A stretch of DNA of 64,000 nucleotides from Oceanirhabdus sp. W0125-5 (GCF_027938815.1 NZ_CP115913.1:3878001-3942000), one strand, 5' to 3'; numbered from the stretch's first letter, positions 45,841 to 54,216 are shown. The notes: generated by a model not told the origin, from the letters alone. A program made the numbers and translations.

Positions 45841-47106
45841 ATGTTATTTAATAATAAAGAAATCAATTTTGATGTACTTAATGAAATTTTAAGTATATTC
45901 TACTATTCCAGTTTATTACCTATAAAATATATAGATACTAATTTTAAAATTCTAGGGTGTTTTCCTCATTCTAACGCTTCTGAAAACCCTATTATAATTG
46001 ATCAAGAAAATGATTATATAAGAATACTAGATACACTTAATAACTGCCGAAGTATAAATGAATGCTTCCTTTATACTAATAATTTCCAACTTTCATACAT
46101 ATCTATAGGATCATATGATAATGAATCCTTGAAAGGATGTTTAATTGCTGGACCTTTTTTACTTCAACCTTATTATTTCATAAATTTAAATGAAATAATT
46201 GAGAAACAAAAATTTCCCATTAATATAAAATCTAAACTACGCGAATTTTATGATAGCTTAACCGTTCTTGATAATAATAGAGTATTTTATTTATCAAAAT
46301 TACTTTTAACTTTAACAGAAAAAAAATTAGAGTTATCTGAAATTTCTTTTGTAAAGAATAATGAAAATGAACTAGAAAAAAATGAAACATTTTCTAAGCA
46401 GGTACTTATGAATAGAGAAAAAAGCCTTAAAAGACCTCCCCATGTGTTATTAAAAGATTTATATGATTTTGTTAAATTAGGGGATTTAGATAGTGCATTG
46501 GAAATCAAAAAGAAAATAAAACAATATGGAATGGTTGATGTTTTAGGCTTAGATGCCATAAGAAATGCAAAAAATCATTTAATTATTCATTGTTTTGCCC
46601 TAACACGTGCAGCGGTTGAAGGAGGAGTGGACATTGACTTTGCTTCTACACTTTGTGATACTTTTATTAACTCTATTGAAAACTCAACTAAGATTCCAAA
46701 TTTAATGAAAATATCTGATAAAATGCTCAAAGAATTTACAGAGAGTGTTCAAAAATTAGGAGAATCAAAAATTAATCCATCTATACAGAAGTCTCTTAAA
46801 TATATAAATAAACATTTTACTGAAGATTTATATCTAGATACTGTGGCTAATGAAGTACATTTACATCCCAAATATTTTTCCTCTCTTTTTAAAAAAGAGG
46901 TTGGAATGTCCTTTCAAAATTATATTTCAAAGTTTAAGATACAAGAATCTAAACGCCTTTTAGATTATACAGATGATTCGATTCTTGATATTGCTCTTCA
47001 ATTAGGTTTTAAAAATCAAAGTTATTTTACAAATACATTTAAGAAGTATGAAGGATGTACTCCTTATCAATATAGAAAAAAAAGAAAACAGCAGCAGATT
47101 TTATAA
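45841..47106 (+). CDS. AraC-family regulator of the glycoside locus
   Basis: A 421-aa protein with a long N-terminal sensing region (residues 1-310) and a C-terminal AraC DNA-binding domain of two helix-turn-helix units (DLYLDTVANEVHLHPKYFSSLF and SILDIALQLGFKNQSYFTNTF, ending CTPYQYRKKRK). The N-terminal half contains segments such as SYISIGSYDNESLKGCLIAGPF, seen in clostridial regulators of sugar operons. It is divergent from the symporter/glycosidase operon and separated from it by 213 bases, so it is the likely activator. GAAGGGATG lies before ATG. The inducer is unknown. Confidence 0.88.
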   Translation: MLFNNKEINFDVLNEILSIFYYSSLLPIKYIDTNFKILGCFPHSNASENPIIIDQENDYIRILDTLNNCRSINECFLYTNNFQLSYISIGSYDNESLKGCLIAGPFLLQPYYFINLNEIIEKQKFPINIKSKLREFYDSLTVLDNNRVFYLSKLLLTLTEKKLELSEISFVKNNENELEKNETFSKQVLMNREKSLKRPPHVLLKDLYDFVKLGDLDSALEIKKKIKQYGMVDVLGLDAIRNAKNHLIIHCFALTRAAVEGGVDIDFASTLCDTFINSIENSTKIPNLMKISDKMLKEFTESVQKLGESKINPSIQKSLKYINKHFTEDLYLDTVANEVHLHPKYFSSLFKKEVGMSFQNYISKFKIQESKRLLDYTDDSILDIALQLGFKNQSYFTNTFKKYEGCTPYQYRKKRKQQQIL

Positions 47107-47110
47107 AAAG

Positions 47111-47156
47111 AATACCATGGATGTTATATATTTAAGATTACATCCATGGTATTTTT
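47111..47156. terminator. Bidirectional terminator
   Basis: Perfect 14-bp stem AATACCATGGATGT / ACATCCATGGTATT with a 15-base loop, then TTT. It lies between the convergent AraC and small membrane protein genes. Confidence 0.85.
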
Positions 47157-47176
47157 ACATGATATTTAGTTTTTTA

Positions 47177-47677
47177 TTATTGTGTTTCATGTTTTTTAGA
47201 TTTTGACAGTTTATTCATTAACCAAGAACTAGTCCCAAGATACACGCATCCAACAAGAATAACTATAAGATATTCTAAATAATTAGCTTTTTCAGCAACC
47301 ATAGGAATACTTAGTACAGTTAAATAAAAAAATGTAGCCCCATTTACAAACATCTTTAACCATCCTGTAAATGTACATATTACAATAAATAGAACCATAA
47401 TAAGCGAAATTATTAATCCTACTGTTCCTAATAAATCTGGAAGTGTATGTAAGATATAAGCTGCTGCAATACCTATTACTGCACCTGGAAAGATTGTCTT
47501 TAATAATGCATCAAAACTTGCTTTCTTTTCCATTCCCCAGTACCATAATAAAAGAAATCCAACCCATACTTCTTTTAACCCAAGCAATGAGTTAATACCT
47601 ACATACAATCCTATGAATGCTATTACAGGAAACATAATTAACAAAGCTTTTCCAAATGACATATTGTCTTTTCCCAC
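47177..47677 (-). CDS. Five-span membrane protein, possibly DUF1097-like
   Basis: A 166-aa hydrophobic protein with about five membrane segments. A Trp-rich motif EVWVGFLLLWYWGMEKKAS follows the first segment. The start is GTG at 47677: GGAGGAG lies six bases before it, while the internal ATG is too far away. It follows the M20 amidohydrolase gene by 154 bases, with a terminator in between, so it may be transcribed alone or by read-through. Length and topology recall the DUF1097 family, but I am not certain. Together with the two membrane genes upstream of the amidohydrolase it suggests a transport function. Confidence 0.7.
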   Translation of the reverse strand: MGKDNMSFGKALLIMFPVIAFIGLYVGINSLLGLKEVWVGFLLLWYWGMEKKASFDALLKTIFPGAVIGIAAAYILHTLPDLLGTVGLIISLIMVLFIVICTFTGWLKMFVNGATFFYLTVLSIPMVAEKANYLEYLIVILVGCVYLGTSSWLMNKLSKSKKHETQ

Positions 47678-47814
47678 TTATAACTCCTCCTTTTAACTAT
47701 AAAATCTATAATTTTTTATTTATATTGTAAGTATAATATATTTCAAATTTAATTTTTTTCATTAGAGTAAGAATTTTGTTCATATATTAACATTCTTAAA
47801 AAAAACAATAAAAA

Positions 47815-47833
47815 AGGCGCCTAACAGGCACCT
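47815..47833 (-). terminator. Terminator overlapping the M20 amidohydrolase stop codon
   Basis: On the minus strand AGGTGCCT-GTT-AGGCGCCT (one G-U pair) is followed by TTTTTTATTG. The stem begins at the stop codon itself. Confidence 0.82.
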
Positions 47834-49154
47834 ATTGCTCAATTTTCTTCGATACTTTATATAAGAACTCTAAATATTCATCCTTTGACATCTTTGGTTC
47901 AAAGTTATCTATAATCTCTTTAGATACTTTTGCATCATCATACAATAAATCAATAATTGTTAGTGCCATCGTCTTTGCAGGAACGATATACGCAAGATAT
48001 GAATCCTCAATTTTAAATTCTCTTGTGTGCAAATTACCTTTAACACCACCTATAAAAGGATGAAGACTTGGAATCAAGTGAGAAATATCTCCAAAATCAA
48101 AAGAACCTGCAAATTCTCCTCCATATACAATATCCTCTTTTTCAATTAGTGTAGATAGGTTTTCATTGAATATATTATTAAGATCATTATTATTTAAAAG
48201 TGGTAAATATCCTGGTAACTCCGTAATTTCAATATTAGCTCCTACTGCTTTTGCACCTGCACTTAATGCACGATTCACCTTATTATTGGCATCTAAAATT
48301 CCTTCTATTGTCTTACCTCTTACATAGGTTTCCATTCTCACATCAGCGGGCACAACATTTACTATGTCTCCCCCTTTTGTTATTATAGGATGAACCCTGA
48401 TTTTATCCTCATCTTTAAATGTTTCTCTTTGTGCATGTATATTATTAATAGCTAGCATTGCTGCATTTAAAGCATTTACCCCCTCTTCTGGAGCTCCACC
48501 AGCATGGGATTCCTTACCAATAAACTTTACCTTCTTTCCTATAAACCCATTTCCACTTCCACCTATTAAGGCTTTTTTTCCATAAGCACTCAAATCTAAG
48601 GAGTGAAACATTATTGCTATATCTAAATTATCAACTTCCCCATTATAAATAAGCTCTTGCTTTCCTCCAAAAAATTGTATTTTCCCTTCATCCCTCAATT
48701 CTGATCTATATTCTAACTCAACGTATTCTTCAGCTGGAACAGCTAGGAACTCTACATTTCCATTAAGTTCTGATAATACTCCTGAACTCACGAGACCAAT
48801 TGCCGTTCCCAACATACCAGCAACCTGAATATTATGACCACAAGCATGTATTGCCCCTGTTTTATAATCAGCATGTGGATGTTCTCTACAAATTACTGCG
48901 TCTAGTTCACCCATAACTCCAATCGTCGGACCTGAGTTCTGGGATTTTATGAACCCCTTACATCCAGTTACTGCTATATTTTCTTCTGTATCTAATCCTA
49001 AACTTTTGAATTCTCCTAAAATGAGTTTAGTTGCAAAGGTTTCTTTATATCCAAGCTCTGGGTTATCATAAATTTTCTTTCCTACACCAATTATATATTC
49101 AGCTTTTTCATCAATAATCTCACATGCTCTTTTCTTTAATTCATCTTTATTCAA
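47832..49154 (-). CDS. M20D-family amidohydrolase / peptidase (AbgB-like)
   Basis: About 440 aa. A di-metal hydrolase that cleaves amide bonds of N-acyl or aminobenzoyl amino acids or small peptides. Metal-binding stretches are GVMGELDAVICREHPHAD, AIHACGHNIQ, VPAEEYVELE and the late GVKGNLHTREF. The insertion domain carries GKESHAGGAPEEGVNALNA, the dimerisation and substrate region. A GTG at 49163 opens the frame, but AGAGGG abuts it; TTG at 49154 has eight-base spacing and is slightly preferred. It lies downstream of two membrane genes of a DUF3100-type pair. Such pairing suggests uptake of an amidated or peptidic substrate followed by hydrolysis. Confidence 0.88.
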   Translation of the reverse strand: MNKDELKKRACEIIDEKAEYIIGVGKKIYDNPELGYKETFATKLILGEFKSLGLDTEENIAVTGCKGFIKSQNSGPTIGVMGELDAVICREHPHADYKTGAIHACGHNIQVAGMLGTAIGLVSSGVLSELNGNVEFLAVPAEEYVELEYRSELRDEGKIQFFGGKQELIYNGEVDNLDIAIMFHSLDLSAYGKKALIGGSGNGFIGKKVKFIGKESHAGGAPEEGVNALNAAMLAINNIHAQRETFKDEDKIRVHPIITKGGDIVNVVPADVRMETYVRGKTIEGILDANNKVNRALSAGAKAVGANIEITELPGYLPLLNNNDLNNIFNENLSTLIEKEDIVYGGEFAGSFDFGDISHLIPSLHPFIGGVKGNLHTREFKIEDSYLAYIVPAKTMALTIIDLLYDDAKVSKEIIDNFEPKMSKDEYLEFLYKVSKKIEQ

Positions 49155-49187
49155 TTTTCTCACCCTCTTATTTTAAAACTTAAAATA

Positions 49188-49218
49188 CTACGGGCAACCT
49201 ATAGTAGATTACCCGTAG
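49188..49218 (-). terminator. Intra-operon hairpin (attenuator-like)
   Basis: CTACGGGCAA / TTACCCGTAG with an 11-base loop. On the minus strand it is followed by TATTTTAAG. It lies between the small membrane subunit and the amidohydrolase gene and may lower expression of the latter. Confidence 0.6.
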
Positions 49219-49226
49219 AGAATATA

Positions 49227-49682
49227 TTAAATTATTCCTTGCATCTTTAATACTATATGAGATACAATAGCTGATCCAAAATATGTTCCAACAAAAACAA
49301 CTATTGCTACTAAAAATACCTTCCAGCTCATTTTCTTAAGTTGCTGAATTTTATTTCCAACAGAAATACCTGCAAAGGCCAATATTGGAGTTGTTGTTGC
49401 TAAAAAATTAACTTTATTAGTATATTCTAAGAACAGCTTAGATGTAGGCATAAAAGGCATACTTAGCAATAATGCTATTAAGCAAGCCCAAGCAAATGCT
49501 GGGAATTTTAGCTTAGGTGTTAAATCCCTAATTATTAATGCTAACATAGCTATTAATAGAACAACTAAAACTCCAGGTATTGATTTTATTGGATCTAATC
49601 CATATCCTATCCATTGACCTATCAATATCATAAAACCAACAACTAACATAACTTTTCCTTGATTAATTGTTCTACTTAGCAT
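49227..49682 (-). CDS. Membrane protein, small partner of DUF3100-type protein
   Basis: A 151-aa protein with four to five membrane segments (residues about 10-50, 60-78, 90-105, 118-145). It overlaps the preceding, larger membrane gene by 11 bases, so the two are translationally coupled and probably form one complex. The polarity pattern (PIKSIPGVLVVLLIAMLALI, ATTTPILAFAGISVGNKIQQ) looks like half of a transporter. GGAGG precedes ATG. I do not recognise a named family beyond its constant pairing idea; transport with the larger protein is inference. Confidence 0.75.
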   Translation of the reverse strand: MLSRTINQGKVMLVVGFMILIGQWIGYGLDPIKSIPGVLVVLLIAMLALIIRDLTPKLKFPAFAWACLIALLLSMPFMPTSKLFLEYTNKVNFLATTTPILAFAGISVGNKIQQLKKMSWKVFLVAIVVFVGTYFGSAIVSHIVLKMQGII

Positions 49683-50532
49683 TACTTTTACCTCCTTTTC
49701 TACCTAACTTAGGCTCTAACTTCTTATATAGGTAGTTATTTAAAGGTATCGCTAGGAATATAACTGCGTACAATCCTGTAACCCCTGTTAACATATTACT
49801 TGTTGCAGCATAAGCAAGTATTGTGTCCTTCATAGCTGGTACTGCAACTGCTAAAGATGATGATGCCGCTGTCATCATACTGCCACTACCCATTCCCGAA
49901 GCCATTGCTAAAGCATAAGGATGAAGTCCTGTCATTGGAGCGAATGAACCTAATAACCCAAAGAATATTGTTCCAAAAACTGTTCCAATTAAGTAAGTTC
50001 CAAGAACGCCTGTCCCCTCTGGAGAATTTATTCCATATCTCTCACCGATTACACCAAGAGTTGGCTCTCTACAAATACTAACTGTTGCACCAAATGCTTC
50101 TCTCTTAAGACCTAATAATAAGGCAATAGGTAAACCTATAAATATAGTACCTAAGTTTCCTAATTCCTGAAGTAAAAATGCTGGCCCTGCTTCAATTATC
50201 TTAACAATATTGGGTCCTACTAAAGTTCCATATTTAACCCCTAAAGGAAGCAATGAAATCATTACCATAGTTCCAGCTAGCTCAATTTGATCCTTAGAAA
50301 TCATCTTTGTTAGTGCCTTTATCCTCTTTCCTAGAACATCAGGTGTTATTAATAGAGCAATAATTACAGCGTAAAGCATAGGTAATAATACAACTTGTCC
50401 AGGACCAAGCGCAAACTTCTTAATTCCGATAAATTCTGTTACAATAACTATTACTAAAACAATAAGAAATAATTTAGCAAATATATCATATCTTCCCTTT
50501 GTATTAAGTGTCTGTTCTTGTGTTTTTGACAT
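49672..50532 (-). CDS. DUF3100-type integral membrane protein (putative transporter)
   Basis: A 286-aa protein with eight or so membrane segments. Distinctive stretches are KKFALGPGQVVLLPMLYAV, EAGPAFLLQELGNLGTIFIG and MASGMGSGSMMTAASSSLAV, the last a Gly/Ser/Met-rich segment like substrate pathways in secondary carriers. It resembles DUF3100 proteins, which lack an established function. It is the first gene of an operon with a small membrane partner and an M20 amidohydrolase, so import of an amide-linked compound is the simplest idea. Two palindromes upstream may bind its regulator. GGGGG precedes ATG. Confidence 0.75.
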   Translation of the reverse strand: MSKTQEQTLNTKGRYDIFAKLFLIVLVIVIVTEFIGIKKFALGPGQVVLLPMLYAVIIALLITPDVLGKRIKALTKMISKDQIELAGTMVMISLLPLGVKYGTLVGPNIVKIIEAGPAFLLQELGNLGTIFIGLPIALLLGLKREAFGATVSICREPTLGVIGERYGINSPEGTGVLGTYLIGTVFGTIFFGLLGSFAPMTGLHPYALAMASGMGSGSMMTAASSSLAVAVPAMKDTILAYAATSNMLTGVTGLYAVIFLAIPLNNYLYKKLEPKLGRKGGKSNAK

Positions 50533-50600
50533 TTAATATCCCCCTTTCATTATTAAATAACTTATTGATTTTTTAATCTCTAACCTCCTCCACACTAATA

Positions 50601-50626
50601 TAAATATTACTCAAATGTAATATTTA
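50601..50626. promoter_or_regulatory. Palindrome 1 upstream of the DUF3100/M20 operon
   Basis: TAAATATTAC-TCAAAT-GTAATATTTA, perfect 10-bp arms, 69 bases upstream of the start codon. It fits an operator for a dimeric repressor. Confidence 0.55.
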
Positions 50627-50642
50627 TGAAGTTTTTATAAAT

Positions 50643-50677
50643 ATTTATGATTTTTACCATCTAAAAAAATCATAAAT
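50643..50677. promoter_or_regulatory. Palindrome 2 upstream of the DUF3100/M20 operon
   Basis: ATTTATGATTTTT / AAAAATCATAAAT, perfect 13-bp arms, 9-base loop. No T tract follows on either strand, so an operator is more likely than a terminator. Confidence 0.55.
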
Positions 50678-50853
50678 CATCTCTTTTCGCTTTTATTTTT
50701 TGATTTGGAGTAAATTTATTCTTTTAAAATCAAAGTTTAATCATTTCATGTATTTTTTTGTACGTTTAGGATTATTAAGTATAAAATGTTATAATAGTTA
50801 TTGTTTATATATTTTTTAACACCCAAAATTGATATATTATAGGGGGATATAAT

Positions 50854-51417
50854 ATGAAATATTTCAAGAAAATAATAGGAAAAATTTGTTATTTATCACC
50901 AATAAATCCTGAAGATTCAGTGAAATGTGCAGAGTGGTTTAATAATACTGAAACTTCAATAGGGTTAGGGGAATATGGATGCGTTTACTCTCATGAAACT
51001 TCAAGAAGTATGTTAGAAAACTTTAGTAAAAAACCCTATCACTTCTCAATTGTAGATATAAATAGTGATACTTTATTAGGATTTTGTTGGTTAAATAATG
51101 TAAATCATATAGATGGCGCTGCTGAGTTAGCAATTTTAATTGGAGATAATGAATATAGAGGCAAAGGATATGGTAAAGAATCCATTAATTTACTTTTAGA
51201 TTATAGTTTCAATGTTATTAATTTAAATAATGTAATGCTGTCGGTATATTCACATAATGAACGAGCTATTGAATGTTATAAAAAATGTGGATTTAAACTG
51301 ATGGGCATAAGGAGAAACTCTCATAGAATGGGACGTAAATTTTATGATGAAATATTTATGGATATAATTGCAGAAGAATTTAAACAAGAATCTGTGACAA
51401 ATTTGAATGTTTTTTAG
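50854..51417 (+). CDS. GNAT acetyltransferase (RimJ/AAC-like)
   Basis: A 187-aa single-domain acetyltransferase of the Acetyltransf_3 group. It shows the start YLSPINPEDSVKCAEWFNN, the cofactor loop DNEYRGKGYGKESINLLLDY and the closing NERAIECYKKCGFKLMGIRR. Similar proteins act on polyamines, sugars of cell-surface pathways or ribosomal proteins, so the substrate is open. It is a single gene reading divergently from the DUF3100/M20 operon. GGGGGATATA precedes ATG. It ends at hairpin copy 1 (51433-51465). Confidence 0.87.
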   Translation: MKYFKKIIGKICYLSPINPEDSVKCAEWFNNTETSIGLGEYGCVYSHETSRSMLENFSKKPYHFSIVDINSDTLLGFCWLNNVNHIDGAAELAILIGDNEYRGKGYGKESINLLLDYSFNVINLNNVMLSVYSHNERAIECYKKCGFKLMGIRRNSHRMGRKFYDEIFMDIIAEEFKQESVTNLNVF

Positions 51418-51432
51418 AGATTAAAGTATAAA

Positions 51433-51465
51433 AAGATGTTTACTGTATTTTACAGCAAACATCTT
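51433..51465. terminator. Terminator hairpin, repeat copy 1
   Basis: AAGATGTTTACTGTA-TTT-TACAGCAAACATCTT, one A-C mismatch in the stem, then CTTGTTT. It separates the convergent GNAT and Cys-tail genes. Nearly identical to 52584-52618. Confidence 0.75.
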
Positions 51466-51510
51466 CTTGTTTAATCTATTAAACATTTAAAGTATAAAAA
51501 AAATATATCT

Positions 51511-51819
51511 TTAATCACAATTACAATTGTTACATGCGCAGCTACTTACTTTTTTGGGGTCTATACCTTTATCCGCAGCATCCTTTTTAGCACTTGCTGC
51601 TACTACTGCAGCTATAGCATTTTCTTTTGCTGTAAAACCACACATTATTTTCTTCAATACTGCTGCTTGTTTTTCAATAGTAGATAATAAAGTTATATCT
51701 TCAATTAGAGTATTACAAAATAACTCAGCCATACATTGAATTATACTTACCTCTGATTCTATTATAACATCAATTGATTGTTCATCTGTTAATACTGGTG
51801 TTTGAGCTGGAAATGCCAT
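51511..51819 (-). CDS. Small protein with Cys-rich C-terminal tail (hypothetical)
   Basis: A 102-aa protein. The first about 70 residues are predicted helical and fairly hydrophobic (SIDVIIESEVSIIQCMAELF, TLIEDITLLSTIEKQAAVLK), followed by an Ala-rich stretch (AIAAVVAASAKKDAAD). The end is CACNNCNCD: four cysteines in seven residues, a possible metal-binding or cross-linking tail. No signal peptide is evident. A strong ribosome site (GGAGG, eight bases) supports the ATG. It is a single gene with a hairpin downstream. Spore-layer proteins of clostridia can have such cysteine tails, but I do not recognise this family and no sporulation promoter was identified. Confidence 0.7.
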   Translation of the reverse strand: MAFPAQTPVLTDEQSIDVIIESEVSIIQCMAELFCNTLIEDITLLSTIEKQAAVLKKIMCGFTAKENAIAAVVAASAKKDAADKGIDPKKVSSCACNNCNCD

Positions 51820-52136
51820 TAATCATACCTCCAATTCTTTTAAGTTCAACTAATTTATATTTAATACAAGTATTTTCTCTTTATTAGAAACTCTCTTAAT
51901 TATAATAAATCCCTTAATTAATATTATGTAAGTCATTAAATTTTTGTTACTTTTTCTGTTAATTTGTTTTTTTGTACTATTTTAATTAAAAATATGAATT
52001 TTCTTGTCTTTCATAATAACTGATAGTTGTTTACTAATTATACTTTTTTTCTTTAATTAATTACAAAAAAATCTGACACCTGTTGAATACAGATATCAGA
52101 ACTATATACTTCTACTAATTATAGTTAAAATGTTCA
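51820..52136. other. Intergenic region, A+T-rich
   Basis: About 315 bases between two small minus-strand genes. It holds the terminator at 52072-52100, and presumably the promoter of the Cys-tail gene, which I could not pinpoint. Confidence 0.5.
52072..52100 (-). terminator. Terminator of the 115-aa protein gene
   Basis: On the minus strand TCTGATATCTGT-ATTCA-ACAGGTGTCAGA (with G-U pairs), followed by seven T residues. Confidence 0.85.
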
Positions 52137-52484
52137 TTACTCATTATTTGTAATGTTTTCAATCTCCCATTTATTATCCTCACATAATTTTTTAATAAAC
52201 TTAACTATCTTCTTGTTATTACTTCCTTCTGCCCCCCAATCAATTCCAATAATACCATATGCGCCCCCTCCACTTGTTATTTCTATATGACACGTATCTT
52301 CATTACTTAAGTCTAATATAATTGTAGTAAGTAGATTTGAACTGATTCTAAAATAAAATTCTTCTCGTATCATAACCAAAATATCTTTCGATGAAAAGGT
52401 ATATTCACATCCATACTCCTTTTCTAAACTTTTAGTCAATAATTCCTTATTTACACCAGTAATATTAATTTCTGTTGTTATCAT
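52137..52484 (-). CDS. 115-aa conserved-looking protein, DUF6054-like?
   Basis: A cytoplasmic protein of 115 aa with alternating strands and helices. A notable motif near residue 70 is HIEITSGGGAYGIIGIDWGAE, a Gly-rich turn that recalls the ITSGG segment of DUF6054 proteins. This likeness is weak and no function follows from it. The start ATG is preceded by GAGGGG. It is a single gene with its own terminator downstream and about 250 bases of leader region upstream. I see no neighbour that hints at a role. Confidence 0.65.
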   Translation of the reverse strand: MITTEINITGVNKELLTKSLEKEYGCEYTFSSKDILVMIREEFYFRISSNLLTTIILDLSNEDTCHIEITSGGGAYGIIGIDWGAEGSNNKKIVKFIKKLCEDNKWEIENITNNE

Positions 52485-52583
52485 GCTAATCCCCTCATTT
52501 CAAATAATTAATCCTATCCCTATATAATATTCGTTTTATTATGAATATTTTACCATATTATTTTTATAGAATTAATAAAATGA

Positions 52584-52618
52584 AAAGATGTTCACTGTAT
52601 TTTACAGTAAACATCTTT
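52584..52618 (-). terminator. Terminator hairpin, repeat copy 2
   Basis: AAAGATGTTCACTGTA-TTT-TACAGTAAACATCTTT with one C-A mismatch. It differs from copy 1 at only two positions over about 33 bases. It lies downstream of the degenerate HD-GYP gene. Confidence 0.7.
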
Positions 52619-52632
52619 ATAGTTAATTGAAT

Positions 52633-52734
52633 TTATTTTACTAATTGCCAGAAAATTCTTGCCTCACTTGGGTTCCAACCTGATTGCGCATAATGAAATC
52701 TACTGCATTTAAAAATATTGTCTTTTTTTCCATT
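52633..52734 (-). other. Protein-like 33-codon stretch without a start, downstream of HD-GYP gene
   Basis: In frame with the HD-GYP-like gene, but after its TAG and one more TAA, the sequence reads 33 codons to a TAA. It contains FKCSRFHYAQSGWNPSEARI then FWQLVK. Two Trp, a Cys and a His in such A+T-rich DNA are unlike random intergenic sequence, and the local G+C is higher. There is no ATG, GTG or TTG. It may be a remnant C-terminus, a read-through tail or a structured RNA segment. Confidence 0.35.
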
Positions 52735-52740
52735 TTACCA

Positions 52741-53991
52741 CTACAACTTTTTTGTACTTTCTTTAAAGTTGGTTATATTTAATAGATTAACAATTTTTCC
52801 AGAATCCATTTTTATTATTGGGAGATGTGGCGCTTCAATATAATTGGAAAAACCTACAATTTCACCTTTTAATCTATCATTGAGAATTATTCTTTCTCCA
52901 ATCTTCCAAAAAGTACTTCTTTGAATAAATATACTTAAAATATCAGGATCAAATTTTTTCCCCTTTTTTTCACCTAATATTTTTATAGCTTTACTTATTG
53001 ACACTCCATCATTATATAAATATCCTCCAACAAGTACATCATAAGCCTGACAAATAGAAAGAATTCTTCCAAATAGACTTATATCTTTACCTTTTTTTCC
53101 TTTTGGACGCCCAGTTCCATCATAATATTCATGCCTATCTAATACTCCGTAAATAATTAAATCCTTTCTGAGTGAAGGTGAATGAAGAGAAACTTTCATA
53201 AAAGCTTCCATTTGATTAATCAATACTTGTTCTTCTTTCTCTGGGTTCTTTAAGTACTTTTCAAACTCCTCTTTTTCAATCTCAGTATAACCTATATCAG
53301 AAAACATAGCCGCGAGAGCTAAATCAATAAGTTCTTCATCCTGCAATTCAAGTGTTAGCCCTATCATCAAAGCCATTGATGCAGTATTAATACTATGCAA
53401 AAATAATATATCTTTATACCCTTTTAATTTTTCTAATAAACTTCTTAGATTATTATTATTTAATATGGTATTTATCAGTTTTAATTTTATTACTTTTGCT
53501 CTTTCTTGTGATTTTTTTGACTCTAACTTTGTTTCAAATGAAGCAAAGAATGGATTATCATAAAAAATCTTTAAATTATCATTCTCAATTTTTATTTTGC
53601 TTCTTTCTTTACATTCCCTATAATCTTTAATGTCTTCATCTTTAATTAATGAATCAATATTAATTGGGAAAGTTATAATTTTATTATATTCAGAGACAAT
53701 ACCTCTTAAATTACTTTTAAAATGCATTTCATTGAATTCTTTATTATTAATAAAGCTTTTAAACTTAGTTCCTGAAGGAGAAACTAAAACTGAAATATCA
53801 TTAGAAGCATGCATTTTTATCTTACTAATTAAATCTGAAGATAATATTTTATATTTATCAATTAACATTAAACCATCTAATCTATAAATAGGATGTAAGA
53901 TAATGTCTCCTGGAAGAAGATCTTCAATCTGCTTTACTATATAATTTTCAAATTTTGTATTATTATTAATCTTTTTTACATCTCTGCCCAT
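52741..53991 (-). CDS. HD-GYP-like protein with degenerate catalytic motifs
   Basis: A 416-aa cytoplasmic protein whose C-terminal half (about residues 190-360) follows the HD-GYP plan of cyclic-di-GMP phosphodiesterases. Key residues are changed: the HD pair is SD (MFSDIGYTEI), HHE is RHE (LDRHEYYDGTGRP) and GYP is GRP. The early HSINTASM histidine is kept. The N-terminal region (LLPGDIILHPIYRLDG) is like other clostridial HD-GYP proteins. With two metal ligands lost it is probably not a phosphodiesterase and may instead bind a nucleotide or a partner protein. The ribosome site GGAGGAG precedes ATG. It is a single gene ending at hairpin copy 2. Confidence 0.82.
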   Translation of the reverse strand: MGRDVKKINNNTKFENYIVKQIEDLLPGDIILHPIYRLDGLMLIDKYKILSSDLISKIKMHASNDISVLVSPSGTKFKSFINNKEFNEMHFKSNLRGIVSEYNKIITFPINIDSLIKDEDIKDYRECKERSKIKIENDNLKIFYDNPFFASFETKLESKKSQERAKVIKLKLINTILNNNNLRSLLEKLKGYKDILFLHSINTASMALMIGLTLELQDEELIDLALAAMFSDIGYTEIEKEEFEKYLKNPEKEEQVLINQMEAFMKVSLHSPSLRKDLIIYGVLDRHEYYDGTGRPKGKKGKDISLFGRILSICQAYDVLVGGYLYNDGVSISKAIKILGEKKGKKFDPDILSIFIQRSTFWKIGERIILNDRLKGEIVGFSNYIEAPHLPIIKMDSGKIVNLLNITNFKESTKKL

Positions 53992-54216
53992 AAAATCTCC
54001 TCCTCAATTAATTGTAAAAACATTATTTATATTATTATAATTTCGACATTTATATATATGTTCCTTTAAAAATTCTGTAACTTTTTAGTATTATATTTTA
54101 TAAAGTAATAATTATTTTATGGTATTAATATACTCAACAATAAATTTTAATATTATCTAATACATAAGTTAGCATTAGTGATTAAGAATTTTTTAACATA
54201 ATTATATTATTTTACC

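Larger units (their letters stand above)
50533..50853. other. Divergent intergenic region with two palindromes
   Basis: About 320 bases, A+T-rich, between the DUF3100-type gene and a GNAT gene. It holds the palindromes at 50601-50626 and 50643-50677, described separately. No reading frame was found. Confidence 0.6.
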
